Assembly: GCA_903881265.1 (NCBI GenBank)
Contig: CAIRSV010000211.1
Span: 1-26,320, forward strand
DNA from: an uncultured Bacteroidota bacterium
GTDB taxonomy: Bacteria > Bacteroidota > Bacteroidia > Chitinophagales > Chitinophagaceae
Length of the DNA stretch: 26,320 bases
Reading direction: 5' to 3'
The notes below the pieces were generated by a model that worked only from the letters and a program-made list of their open reading frames with translations, was not told the DNA's origin and searched no databases. Shown here piece by piece: positions 1 to 9,013 of this stretch. The translations under genes were made by a program, and so were the position numbers. Position 1 is the stretch's first letter; each line of letters begins with the position of its first letter.

Positions 1-131
1 AGCAGCAGCGTAAACTGTATGTATATATGTATTCTCATTCCCAGTTGGACAAAAATAATTTTTTAAAACTAAGTAAACGCTAAAATGTTGGTAAATCTCA
101 ACGCGCTAGGCAGGATGTGTGGTATCTCAGC

Positions 132-153
132 ATGGCTTTGTGTATTTAGCCAT
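132..153. other. Stem-loop downstream of the S9 peptidase gene
   Basis: The 6-bp arms ATGGCT (132-137) and AGCCAT (148-153) pair around a 10-nt loop, about 30 bp beyond the stop of the S9 peptidase. There is no T-tract on either side, so it is at best a weak terminator or a 3'-end hairpin. Apart from it, bases 1-183 show no convincing feature. Confidence 0.25.
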
Positions 154-183
154 TCGGATTGAATAAAAATAAGGTAGTATGCA

Positions 184-2121
184 TTACAAGGTTTCTTTCA
201 ACCATCTGTAAAATTCGTTATGCCAAACCATAGCTGTCTGCGGTTTTAACACCCAATGATTTTCTTCAGGCATATAAATGAAACGGCTTTTGATATCTTT
301 TAGTTGCGCTGCCTGAAAAGCTTGCATGCCTTGTTCAACAGGTACACGATAATCTTTTCCGCCTTGATATACCATAATAGGCGTATTCCATTTATCAATA
401 AAATTAGATGGACTATAATTCGCATAACTTTTTTCTGCAGCGTTGTTACCATCCCAATAGTTGCCACCGATATCCCAATTGGCAAACCAAAGTTCTTCTG
501 TTGTTCCGTACCAACTTTTCAAATCAAATAGACCATCATGCGCGATAAATGTTTTGAATCGGTTTTCGTGAATGCCCGCTAGCATAAAAATCGAATAACC
601 ACCATAGCTAGCACCGACAGCACCGCGACGAGATTGGTCGATATACGCTTCTTCCGAAATGTCATCGATTGCGGCTAAATAATCGCGCATCGGATCGCCA
701 CCCCAATCTTTGCTGATATGTTCATTCCACTGAGTACCCCAACCCGGCATGCCTGTTCGGTTAGGTGCTATGATAATATAACCGTTGCTAGCCATCAATT
801 GGAAATTCCAACGGAACGAATAGAATTGTGTTAAGGCACTTTGTGGTCCACCCTGACAATACAATAAGACAGGATATTTTTTTGTTGAGTCAAAGTCTGG
901 CGGATAAATGACCCATGAAAAAAGTTTTTCTCCATCTTCGAGTTCTGTGAAACGACCTTTCACCGAGCACATTTTGATACCGGCATACGCTTGGTCATTG
1001 ACATGTGTCAATTGGGTCATATCTCCGCTTTTACTATCTACGGTATATACTTCTGCTGCATGATTCATATCGGTGCGAGTTACATACAATGTATTCCCTT
1101 TTTGATCGGCAATGCCAGTTATATCGAATTGTCCTTGCGTGATTTGTTTTATAGTACTTCCATCATCAGAGCTACTAATTACGCTAAACAGCTGCTCAGT
1201 GCCATGATACGGAGCGATGAAGAAAATTGTTTCGTTATCGCTGCTCCATCGTAAACTAGAAACCGTTTCATCCCATTCGCGTGTTACGCATTTCTTTTCT
1301 TTGGTTTTCCAGTCCATCACCCAAAGCTCATTCTTGTCGGCTTCGTACCCGTCGCGCTGCATACTCAGCCACGCCATTTTAGTACCGTCGTTATTGAATA
1401 TTGGATTCATATCATAACCCATCATGCCTTCGGTGAGGTTTATGGTATTGCCTGTGGTTAGATCATAGACATAGATATCAGTGTTTGTGCTAATCGCATA
1501 CTCTTTACCCATTTTCTTTTTGGTTACATACAATACTTGATTGCCATCAGGAGAGAAGATGACATCTTCATCACCACCATGTGGTTTTTGAGGGCAATCG
1601 AACATTTCATTTTGCATGATATCTTTTTCCCTAAGTGCAAAACCTGCCACATTATCGGCCACAAATACATGCGAATAACTACCATCTTCCCAAGTATCCC
1701 AATGACGTTGATTTAGGTTGTCATAAATCTGTGCATTCGATTTAGTCATTGTCGGATATCGATCATACCCTTGTATATCCTGCATTTTTACATCGCGGGT
1801 AAAGAGTACATGTTTGCCGTCTGAAGACAATTTGATATTGTCACCTTCTTTTTCAATCGTGATCATATCGACAGCCGGGAAAGCGGCTATTTCAGTAGCA
1901 GTGCCGCCAAATGCTGGAATGGAATAGTATTTCGATTTGTTCTTATTCTCTTCCATCGAAGGAGTGCCCACACTGAAATAAAAAACACTGCCGTCTTTGC
2001 TCAGACCTTTCGCATTGACACGCCCTAGGCTTAACATGGTTTCGGGTGTGAGCAGCGATTGTGCCTGTAAAAAGTTGTTTGAAAGCAGACAGATCAATAA
2101 GAAAGAGAAGATGTGACGCAT
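184..2121 (-). CDS. Secreted S9-family prolyl oligopeptidase-like serine peptidase
   Basis: This 645-residue protein is probably an exported dipeptidyl- or acylaminoacyl-peptidase that trims peptides in the periplasm. Residues 1-21 form a signal peptide ending LQA-QS. Residues about 30-390 have the repeated SxDG/YxxD pattern of a WD40-like beta-propeller, with PDG and NDG turns. Residues about 400-645 form the alpha/beta-hydrolase domain. The catalytic triad can be read directly: Ser505 in GASYGG, Asp590 in QGGKDYRVP and His622 in EENHW. Length is usual for the family and nothing is truncated. The start at 2121 is the only one in front of the signal peptide. The gene stands alone, divergent from parC with 243 bp between them. 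The family is secure; the exact substrate (DPP-type or acyl-peptide) cannot be read from the sequence. Confidence 0.9.
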   Translation of the reverse strand: MRHIFSFLLICLLSNNFLQAQSLLTPETMLSLGRVNAKGLSKDGSVFYFSVGTPSMEENKNKSKYYSIPAFGGTATEIAAFPAVDMITIEKEGDNIKLSSDGKHVLFTRDVKMQDIQGYDRYPTMTKSNAQIYDNLNQRHWDTWEDGSYSHVFVADNVAGFALREKDIMQNEMFDCPQKPHGGDEDVIFSPDGNQVLYVTKKKMGKEYAISTNTDIYVYDLTTGNTINLTEGMMGYDMNPIFNNDGTKMAWLSMQRDGYEADKNELWVMDWKTKEKKCVTREWDETVSSLRWSSDNETIFFIAPYHGTEQLFSVISSSDDGSTIKQITQGQFDITGIADQKGNTLYVTRTDMNHAAEVYTVDSKSGDMTQLTHVNDQAYAGIKMCSVKGRFTELEDGEKLFSWVIYPPDFDSTKKYPVLLYCQGGPQSALTQFYSFRWNFQLMASNGYIIIAPNRTGMPGWGTQWNEHISKDWGGDPMRDYLAAIDDISEEAYIDQSRRGAVGASYGGYSIFMLAGIHENRFKTFIAHDGLFDLKSWYGTTEELWFANWDIGGNYWDGNNAAEKSYANYSPSNFIDKWNTPIMVYQGGKDYRVPVEQGMQAFQAAQLKDIKSRFIYMPEENHWVLKPQTAMVWHNEFYRWLKETL

Positions 2122-2314
2122 GGAATAATTTTTAGATGCACAAAATAGGAAATAAATTTGAAAAGTGAACCAAGCTTAACGCGCTTTGCTGAATACCGTT
2201 TGATGGACTATAAATTTCCGGCACGATAGCCTGATTATCATTACTTCGCCCAAACGCTTTATACGCTTACTGTTCCTAGCTATCATGAAAATCATCCCGA
2301 TGTGACTAAAATTT

Positions 2315-2346
2315 ATTGCAAAGACATTATACAATATTTACATTTG
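2315..2346 (+). promoter_or_regulatory. Candidate Bacteroidetes primary-sigma promoter for parC
   Basis: TACATTTG at 2339-2346 matches the -7 consensus TAnnTTTG exactly. ATTG at 2315-2318, 20 nt upstream, fits the -33 TTTG element in three of four bases. Transcription would start near 2352, about 13 nt before the parC ATG, with no Shine-Dalgarno, which is normal in this phylum. Confidence 0.55.
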
Positions 2347-2364
2347 CCACCTTAGTAAATTGAT

Positions 2365-4881
2365 ATGGCAGAAGAATTTGATCACAACGCAAAGAGTGTC
2401 AATAAAAATCATGTAAATGAAATGTACCAAAACTGGTTTTTGGATTATGCGAGTTATGTGATACTTGAACGTGCGGTGCCCGCAGGGCTAGATGGACTAA
2501 AGCCTGTGCAACGACGTATTTTGCATGCATTAAAAGAAATGGATGATGGGCGCTTTAATAAGGTGGCCAATGTGATAGGACAAACTATGCAATACCACCC
2601 GCATGGTGATGCAAGTATTGCCGATGCGATTGTCAATATCGGACAAAAAGATCTGATGCTGGATACGCAAGGTAACTGGGGCGATTTTAGAACAGGTGAC
2701 AATGCGGCCGCACCACGTTATATCGAAACACGCCTTTCAAAGTTTGCACTCGATGTGGCTTTTAATGCGAAGATAACTGACTGGCAATTGAGTTATGATG
2801 GACGTAAAAACGAACCCGTGACCCTGCCGATGAAGTTCCCATTGTTGCTAGCTCAAGGTGCCGAAGGGATTGCCGTAGGGTTGTCAACTAAGATTCTGCC
2901 ACATAACTTTTGTGAACTGATTGATGCATCCATTAAATACCTGAAAGGGAAGAAGTTTGAGTTGTATCCTGACTTTTTAACGGAAGGCATGATTGATACG
3001 ACAAATTACAATGATGGAAAACGTGGCGGCAAGGTGCGTGTGCGTGTGCATATCGAGAAGGTCGATAATAAATCGATTCTCATCAAAGATGTGCCTTATG
3101 GTGTGACGGTACCAACGCTGATCGAAAGTATCGTAAAAGCGAATGACAGTGGTAAGATTAAAATTAAAAAAGTAACCGACGAAACAGCAGCGAATGTGTC
3201 TATTGAAATTCAATTGGCTGCTGGTGTTACGCCCGATCAGACGATCGATGCCTTGTATGCCTTCACGAGTTGTGAGGTCAGCATATCACCGAATATCTGC
3301 GTAATCCTCGATGATAAACCGAAGTTTATTTCGGCCACCGAATTGCTCAAAATTTCTGTGGATGAAACCAAGGAGATGTTGCGCAAAGAACTTGAACTGA
3401 AGCTTCGTGAACTGGATGATAATTGGCACTATTCATCGCTTGAAAAAATATTCATCGAGAAACGAATTTATCGCGATATTGAAGAAGAGGAAACATGGGA
3501 AGGTGTGATTGCGGCCATCGACAAAGGACTGAAACCGTACAAGAAATTATTTCGACGTGAAATAACAGAGGAAGATATCACACGACTGACAGAAATAAAA
3601 ATCAAACGTATTTCAAAATTCGATTCCTTCAAAGCCAATGAGCATATCAAAGCGGTTGAGAAAAATATCGAAGACACCAAACATCATCTTGAGCATCTGA
3701 CTGATTATACCATTGCCTATTTTGAAGAGCTGTTGAAAAAATATGGCAAGGGAAGAGAGCGGAAGACAGAGATTAAAATATTTGATACGATACAAGTGTC
3801 GGAAATTGCATTCGCGAATACCAAATTGTATATCAACAGGGCCGAAGGGTTTATTGGTACGAGTCTGAAAAAAGATGAGTTCTTCGTCGATTGCGCGGAT
3901 GTAGATCAAATCATTGCCTTTACTCGCGACGGCAAGATGAAGGTGATTAAAGTAGCTGATAAGGTCTTTATTGGTAAGGATATTATCCACGCTGAAATCT
4001 TTAAGAAGGCCGATGAACGTACCACATATAACATGATTTATGTCGATGGGAAAACAGGCGTGTCGTATGCCAAACGTTTTAATGTCACCGGTATCACACG
4101 CGACAAAGAATACGATCTTACCAAGGGTACACCAAAGAGCAAGAGTTTGTATTTCACCTCGAACTCAAATGGGGAAAGCGAATTGGTGAGTATTTCCTTA
4201 AGTGCTGCGTGTAAAGCTAAAATTAAAACCTTTGAATTTGATTTCGCCGAACTCAGTATCAAAGGCCGAAGCAGTATGGGTAATCAGGTGACGAAATATC
4301 CTATTAAAGGCGTTAAGCAAAAATCGAAAGGAACATCCACTTTGGGTGGTAAGAAAATTTGGTATGATGATGTCGTAGGTCGCTTAAATACTGATGAAAA
4401 AGGAATGTACTTGGGAAGCTTCAATGAAGACGACAAGGTTCTTACAATGTATAACGATGGTAGTTATACTCTCAATAATACCGAACTATCCAATCGCTTT
4501 GATGCCGAGAAGGTGGTGATGATTGAAAAATTCAAACCGCAAGCAGTATTAAGTGCTGTGTATTTCGATAATGACAAAAAGCAATTCAATGCAAAACGCT
4601 TTAAGATTGAAACGCTGACACTGAATACGAAATTCCAATTCATCAAAGAGGGCGAAGGCAATTATCTTGAATGGATTACATCGAATGGCACACCGGTCAT
4701 CAAATTGAAAACCGGCAAGAAGAAATATCTGCCAAGCGAACAAATCATCAACCTCGAAGAGATTGTAGATGTGATGGGATGGAAAGCTATTGGTACAAAA
4801 CTTTGCGAAAAGGATTTGCTCGAAATTAGTTTACTGAATGAAGAGAGTGAAGAAGATAACAGACAGATCGAATTGTTCTAA
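2365..4881 (+). CDS. parC: DNA topoisomerase IV / gyrase subunit A
   Basis: This is the breakage-reunion subunit of a type IIA topoisomerase (838 residues), which cuts and rejoins both DNA strands during decatenation of replicated chromosomes. The winged-helix and tower region starts near residue 25 with the FLDYASYVILERAVP block typical of GyrA/ParC. The catalytic tyrosine is Tyr119 in AAAPRYIE. A long coiled-coil segment covers about residues 340-450, and the remainder is a beta-pinwheel-like C-terminal domain. I see no clear GyrA box (QRRGGKG), which favours ParC over GyrA. The quinolone-contact loop reads HPHGDASIAD, so the E. coli ParC Ser80 position is Ala83 and Glu84 is Asp87. The partner parE is not in this window. 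The class is certain; ParC rather than GyrA is likely. Confidence 0.92.
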   Translation: MAEEFDHNAKSVNKNHVNEMYQNWFLDYASYVILERAVPAGLDGLKPVQRRILHALKEMDDGRFNKVANVIGQTMQYHPHGDASIADAIVNIGQKDLMLDTQGNWGDFRTGDNAAAPRYIETRLSKFALDVAFNAKITDWQLSYDGRKNEPVTLPMKFPLLLAQGAEGIAVGLSTKILPHNFCELIDASIKYLKGKKFELYPDFLTEGMIDTTNYNDGKRGGKVRVRVHIEKVDNKSILIKDVPYGVTVPTLIESIVKANDSGKIKIKKVTDETAANVSIEIQLAAGVTPDQTIDALYAFTSCEVSISPNICVILDDKPKFISATELLKISVDETKEMLRKELELKLRELDDNWHYSSLEKIFIEKRIYRDIEEEETWEGVIAAIDKGLKPYKKLFRREITEEDITRLTEIKIKRISKFDSFKANEHIKAVEKNIEDTKHHLEHLTDYTIAYFEELLKKYGKGRERKTEIKIFDTIQVSEIAFANTKLYINRAEGFIGTSLKKDEFFVDCADVDQIIAFTRDGKMKVIKVADKVFIGKDIIHAEIFKKADERTTYNMIYVDGKTGVSYAKRFNVTGITRDKEYDLTKGTPKSKSLYFTSNSNGESELVSISLSAACKAKIKTFEFDFAELSIKGRSSMGNQVTKYPIKGVKQKSKGTSTLGGKKIWYDDVVGRLNTDEKGMYLGSFNEDDKVLTMYNDGSYTLNNTELSNRFDAEKVVMIEKFKPQAVLSAVYFDNDKKQFNAKRFKIETLTLNTKFQFIKEGEGNYLEWITSNGTPVIKLKTGKKKYLPSEQIINLEEIVDVMGWKAIGTKLCEKDLLEISLLNEESEEDNRQIELF

Positions 4882-4890
4882 GTTCGACTG

Positions 4891-4912
4891 TTATTGTTTC
4901 TCTACTCAATAA
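4891..4912. other. Stem-loop between convergent parC and T9SS cargo gene
   Basis: TTATTG (4891-4896) and CAATAA (4907-4912) pair around a 10-nt loop in the 40-bp gap between the two convergent stop codons. It is symmetric and could act in both directions, but it is A+T-only apart from one G-C pair and lacks a T-tract. Confidence 0.25.
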
Positions 4913-4921
4913 TAATCGGTA

Positions 4922-6967
4922 TTACTCTTTCAGTAATTTCAATATGTCAGTGTTATTTTTCTCTTCGATCTTCAGGAAATAAATGCCTTTAGCAAAGGCT
5001 GTGATGTCAATTGTATGTGTCCCTTTTGTAGCACGTTGTTGCAATACAATTTCGCCAAGGTTATTCATAATAGTGAATGCGCCGTCGTCAATCAACTCGA
5101 TATCAAACACACCCTGAGTAGGATTTGGATAAATAGTTGATCTGCTAATCATATTTACATTGTTAGTTCCTGTGAGCCACATGGTGAGACAAACACTCGT
5201 ATCCACGCACGTTGCTGTGCTGACTACCACAGCATACGAACCACTGGCTGTTGGTACAAAGTTCAAACTGGTAGCACCAGGAATCGCTGTATTCGAATTA
5301 CAATCGATCCATTGATACGTGCCGACATTAGGTGTTGAAATACTGAGTCCGTTGATGGTGATGGTCGCATTCAATGTATCGATGGCAATTTGCAAATTCA
5401 CCACACTGTCGCACCCAACCGCATTCGTATAGTTTTGTGTATAGGTGCCTGTGTTGGTATACGTTTGCCCATTGATTGAAAACATATTGCATGACACGGC
5501 ATTGATGGTTGAATCTGTACTTTGATTGATGGTCAGGTTTAACTGAATGATACTATCGCATCCATTGACATTGGTCATGGTATGGGAATACGTTCCAGAT
5601 GTGGTGTAAACAATTGAATTGAAAAGATAATAATCACAACCCGTTTGTGTGAGGCTGCTGCTAGTTGAATGATTGATTATCAGATGCAAGGTATGCAGCG
5701 AATCACAACCAAAGGCATTGGTAAATGTGCCAACATAGGTGCCGCTTGCCGTTACTGTATTTCCATTCCAAAGATAACTGTCACAACTAGCATAGGTTGA
5801 TGCGCTAGTGCTTGGTACATTCAGTTGAACAGTAACAGGTGATGAGAACATAATAGTGCCGGTTGAGATACAAGTCACCGTACAATAGAAAATATCTGTT
5901 GCTGTAATCGAAGCCGTATAGGTGCTATTGGTCGCTCCTGCAATTGCGCCTGCATTGTTAAACCATTGCAGACTAATCAGGCTTGTGGCCGTTGGCGGAA
6001 ACTGTAATGACAGTGCAGCACTTCCTCCTGGACATACACTTGTTGCAGATGCAATCGTAGCACCCGGATTCGGTGCTCCTGTGCAACTTGGAGTGCCTGC
6101 TACGATATTCACCAGATAATCCTCTGTTTCGCCATAGAAATAAATACCGCATGGTGAGGGAACCGGAGAAAGGTACTCTGAGCAAACGATTCTCATCACT
6201 GTATTGCCTGTAAGCGCAGTAGCAGGAACAACAAAGGTGCCAGATGCAGTTCTTGGGCCAACGATTGCGATTGTTTCAAGATACGCATTTTCACTAGGTT
6301 CGAAATTCGCATTATGGTTGAAGTCAATCCAAATGCCGATTCTATTGGCAAAATAAGGGGCTCCATCACAATCATCTTGAAGGATACTAAATGTGGATGC
6401 CACGCCCTGAGATAGATTAGCAAGAGGCGGTAAACTTCGAAAATTTGAATACTCTTTTAAAATTGAACCTGGTCCGGGAGCAACAGTTGAACATCCATTG
6501 CTTAATGAATATAACGGATCGGTTGAGTTGCCATTCAGGGTGACATTATAAATATCTTCATCTTGCACTGCCGAAGCTCTTGATATACAATAGCAATTTA
6601 GAAAGCCTGAGACATTCACCGTGATAGGTGTTGACGATGCGGTGATGCCACTTGCTAGGCAGGTGATATCACACCATACTGTCGCAGACGACCCGGATAT
6701 AACCATCGTGTACGTGGCATTCGTAGCTCCGGTAACAAGGCCCGATCCAGTATGCCATTGATATGAAAGACCTGTTCCTAAGCTCGCATAATTTTGTATA
6801 GAAAAAGTGTCTGTCACGCCGGGACAAGGTGTTGCAGTGCTCGCAATCGTATTACCCGGATTCGGTGTGCCTGTGCAAGCCTGTGCGCTGGCGCTCAAAC
6901 TATTGCTAATTGTAAAAAGTAGTAGTCCCCAGAATGATAGTTGCAGTAACATGTTTTTTTTGTTCAT
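4922..6967 (-). CDS. Secreted T9SS cargo protein with GEVED and repeated Ig-like domains
   Basis: This 681-residue protein is predicted to be exported by Sec and then secreted or surface-anchored by the type IX system. Residues 1-29 are a signal peptide ending ASA-QA. Two copies of a roughly 90-residue module, each opening with CTGxPNPG, lie at about 31-119 and 295-384. Between them sits a GEVED domain (about 170-290), with WIDFNHNANFEP and the namesake GETEDY at 279-284. Three tandem repeats of about 40-48 residues follow (about 395, 444 and 493), each opening with a Cys and closing with a GCDS motif. Residues about 605-681 are the sorting domain, with YPNPTQG near its start and GIYFLKI near its end. 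It is an isolated gene, divergent from rsmA. Its ligand is unknown; adhesion or cell-surface binding is an inference from the domain types. Confidence 0.85.
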   Translation of the reverse strand: MNKKNMLLQLSFWGLLLFTISNSLSASAQACTGTPNPGNTIASTATPCPGVTDTFSIQNYASLGTGLSYQWHTGSGLVTGATNATYTMVISGSSATVWCDITCLASGITASSTPITVNVSGFLNCYCISRASAVQDEDIYNVTLNGNSTDPLYSLSNGCSTVAPGPGSILKEYSNFRSLPPLANLSQGVASTFSILQDDCDGAPYFANRIGIWIDFNHNANFEPSENAYLETIAIVGPRTASGTFVVPATALTGNTVMRIVCSEYLSPVPSPCGIYFYGETEDYLVNIVAGTPSCTGAPNPGATIASATSVCPGGSAALSLQFPPTATSLISLQWFNNAGAIAGATNSTYTASITATDIFYCTVTCISTGTIMFSSPVTVQLNVPSTSASTYASCDSYLWNGNTVTASGTYVGTFTNAFGCDSLHTLHLIINHSTSSSLTQTGCDYYLFNSIVYTTSGTYSHTMTNVNGCDSIIQLNLTINQSTDSTINAVSCNMFSINGQTYTNTGTYTQNYTNAVGCDSVVNLQIAIDTLNATITINGLSISTPNVGTYQWIDCNSNTAIPGATSLNFVPTASGSYAVVVSTATCVDTSVCLTMWLTGTNNVNMISRSTIYPNPTQGVFDIELIDDGAFTIMNNLGEIVLQQRATKGTHTIDITAFAKGIYFLKIEEKNNTDILKLLKE

Positions 6968-7209
6968 ATGCTATTGAAAGGCATGAAGAAAATCTATCCA
7001 TCAGCGGATTAGAGAAAGTGAGCTTGCATGCAAATCAGGAATAAATATAAATAAGTAAGTTAGAAATAAAGCATAATTCTATTCGTTCATATTCATCGTT
7101 GCAATCAGACGAGTCTCAGGATATGATGGTTGGGATCTGCGCAAGGACGTATTATCTAACCTTGAATGCCTTCATTACAAATCAAACCTTACTTTTACAA
7201 AAAAAGAAG

Positions 7210-7968
7210 ATGCAATACACACTTAAAAAATCACTCGGTCAGCATTTCTTACATGACGAAGCCGTCTGTAAACGAATAGTTGACGCCTTGGGTGATGATG
7301 TGACGAATCTTCTCGAAATTGGTCCCGGTGCCGGTGCCCTCACCAAGTATCTCATTGAGTTGCCTTTTGAAAACTATCAATGTATCGAAATTGATAAGGA
7401 GAAGATGGATTATCTGCATCATACATATCCTGTGTTGCAGGGCAAGATTATACACGATGACTTTCTGGTAGCTGATCTTCCCTTTGAAGCTAATTTTACC
7501 ATCATAGGCAACTTTCCTTATAATATTTCTACGCAGATTGTGTTTAAGATACTCGACTGGAAAGAACATGTCGATGCAATGGTGGGTATGTTTCAGAAAG
7601 AGGTGGCCGAGCGAATTGCCAGTAAACACGGCAGTAAGAATTACGGCATTATGAGTGTGATCACACAATGTTATTACGATGTCGAGTATCTCTTCGATGT
7701 GCCGGCTTCGAGTTTTACACCGCCGCCTAAAGTGGTTTCAGGAGTGATCAAATTGACACGAAATAATAATCCGTATCACATCCCTGATTATACAAAATTC
7801 AAATCCTTTGTGAAGACCGCCTTTTCGCAACGAAGGAAAACCTTGCGCAACTGTTTCAAATCGATCCTGCCAGCCGAGAAATTGAAGGATGACGTATTTG
7901 CCAAACGGGCCGAACAATTAAGTGTGCCTGAGTTCGTGGATTTGTATACCCGCATCTACCTGAGTTAA
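7210..7968 (+). CDS. rsmA: 16S rRNA (adenine1518/1519-N6)-dimethyltransferase
   Basis: RsmA (KsgA) dimethylates two adjacent adenines in the 3' hairpin of 16S rRNA late in small-subunit assembly, using S-adenosylmethionine. The 252-residue protein opens with KKSLGQHFLHD, the family's N-terminal signature. It has SAM motif I LEIGPGAGALT (about 35-45) and the catalytic motif IV NFPYNIS (101-107). A C-terminal segment has PPPKVVSGV followed by FSQRRKTLRN. The reading frame is open back to a TTG at 7099, but those 37 extra codons are low-complexity and lie before the conserved start, so the ATG at 7210 is chosen. Length fits the family. It is followed 64 bp later by the disrupted dehydrogenase on the same strand. 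Confidence 0.95.
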   Translation: MQYTLKKSLGQHFLHDEAVCKRIVDALGDDVTNLLEIGPGAGALTKYLIELPFENYQCIEIDKEKMDYLHHTYPVLQGKIIHDDFLVADLPFEANFTIIGNFPYNISTQIVFKILDWKEHVDAMVGMFQKEVAERIASKHGSKNYGIMSVITQCYYDVEYLFDVPASSFTPPPKVVSGVIKLTRNNNPYHIPDYTKFKSFVKTAFSQRRKTLRNCFKSILPAEKLKDDVFAKRAEQLSVPEFVDLYTRIYLS

Positions 7969-8020
7969 CCTTGCGCAAAAGAGTTTTCAGATTCGGCTAT
8001 AGAATCAAGATTCAGCGTAG

Positions 8021-8028
8021 TACATTTG
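8021..8028 (+). promoter_or_regulatory. Candidate -7 element of the dehydrogenase promoter
   Basis: TACATTTG matches TAnnTTTG exactly. It ends only 4 nt before the GTG start at 8033, so the transcript would be nearly leaderless if that start is correct. No convincing -33 element lies at the right spacing. Confidence 0.35.
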
Positions 8029-8032
8029 TGAT

Positions 8033-8937
8033 GTGAAACAAGTACTGATAGCCGCCCCCATCTCGATGTCTTTCAAGCAAACCTTATTAGATCATGGATA
8101 TGAATTAGTGTATACAAATGATAAAGCGCAATCATCTATAGGTATCATCACGTCGAATAAATTAGTACTCAACAAGCACTCCTTACAACACTTCCCAAAC
8201 CTAAAATGGATTGCACGATTGGGATCAGGTATGGAAATCATCGACACCGCATATTGCGATCAACAAGGTATACGATATGTGAGTTCACCTGAAGGCATTT
8301 CAAACTCAGTTGCCGAGCATGTCATCGGTATGTTGCTGGTTTATTGCATCATATCCATTCTTCGCAACATCAAATACAGGCCGGCCAATGGATACGCGAA
8401 GCGAATAGGGGTGTTGAGTTGGCAGAACGCACCGTAGGACTGATTGGTTATGGACATACCGGACAAGCATTGGCCAACAAGTTGCGTGTATTTACAACGA
8501 ATATTTTGGTGTATGATAAATACAAAACCGGATTCGGTGATGAGGTAATTAAGGAAGTCTCCCTTGAGCAATTGCAACAAAAAGCCGATGTTGTTTCGTT
8601 TCATATACCGTTGAATGATGAAACGCGAATGTATTATGATGTCGCTTTTTATTCAGCTATGAGCAAGCCTCATATTCTTATCAATTCGGCCAGAGGCGAC
8701 GTGGCTGATACGAAGGTGATACTCAGTGGATTAAAATCAGGACAGATAACGGGTGCTTGCCTTGATGTGTTGGAAGAGGAAAAATCGATCGATAAGATTT
8801 TAAAACAGCCCGATAATATCGTACAAGAATTGCTTACGTATAATGTGATTCTTACGCCACATATCGCAGGCTATTCGTACCGTGCTATTGAAAAAATGAG
8901 TGCAGAATTATTGGCGCAACTGCATGATATATTGTAG
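8033..8937 (+). pseudogene. D-2-hydroxyacid dehydrogenase (NAD-dependent), split by a frameshift
   Basis: Together the two parts form one member of the D-isomer-specific 2-hydroxyacid dehydrogenase family (phosphoglycerate- or glyoxylate-reductase-like). The first frame begins at a GTG (8033) and encodes the N-terminal catalytic half through SVAEHVIGMLL. It then turns to unrelated sequence and stops at 8437. The second frame carries the rest, from LLHHIHSS at about 8341 through the Rossmann motif GLIGYGHTGQ, the catalytic-Arg region NSARGD, the glutamate region LDVLEEE and the catalytic histidine in TPHIAG, to the stop at 8937. The break falls at about 8336-8341. A single missing base there would give MLLALLHH, which fits the family closely, so either a recent mutation or a sequencing error is likely. 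All catalytic residues are present across the two parts. Confidence 0.8.
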
Positions 8938-8996
8938 TCAATTAAATGGCCTTACGAACAAACTACAATTAGTGACAACCAAGTTTTTATCTCAAT

Positions 8997-9013
8997 CTGC
9001 AACGCAGTTTTTT
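8997..9013 (+). terminator. Short hairpin plus T-run after the dehydrogenase
   Basis: CTGC (8997-9000) and GCAG (9004-9007) form a 4-bp stem with a 3-nt AAC loop, followed by six T. The stem is short, so this is a weak intrinsic terminator. It overlaps the last codon of the convergent helicase gene. Confidence 0.35.

Noticed and set aside
3..83. Open frame ending in TAA at 83 (tail QQRKLYVYMYSHSQLDKNN...)
   Set aside because: It could be the last 26 codons of a gene starting before the window, but it is too short and too unlike any known C-terminus to call.
2149..2355. Frame with only one internal stop between the S9 gene and parC (segment FAEYRLMDYKFPAR, then PDYHYFAQTLY)
   Set aside because: The open stretches (about 23 and 44 codons) are expected by chance. 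The frame runs through the parC promoter and matches nothing I recognise.
7024..7033. TTGCATGCAA palindrome upstream of the T9SS gene
   Set aside because: A single 10-bp palindrome without flanking symmetry or a second copy; insufficient to call an operator.
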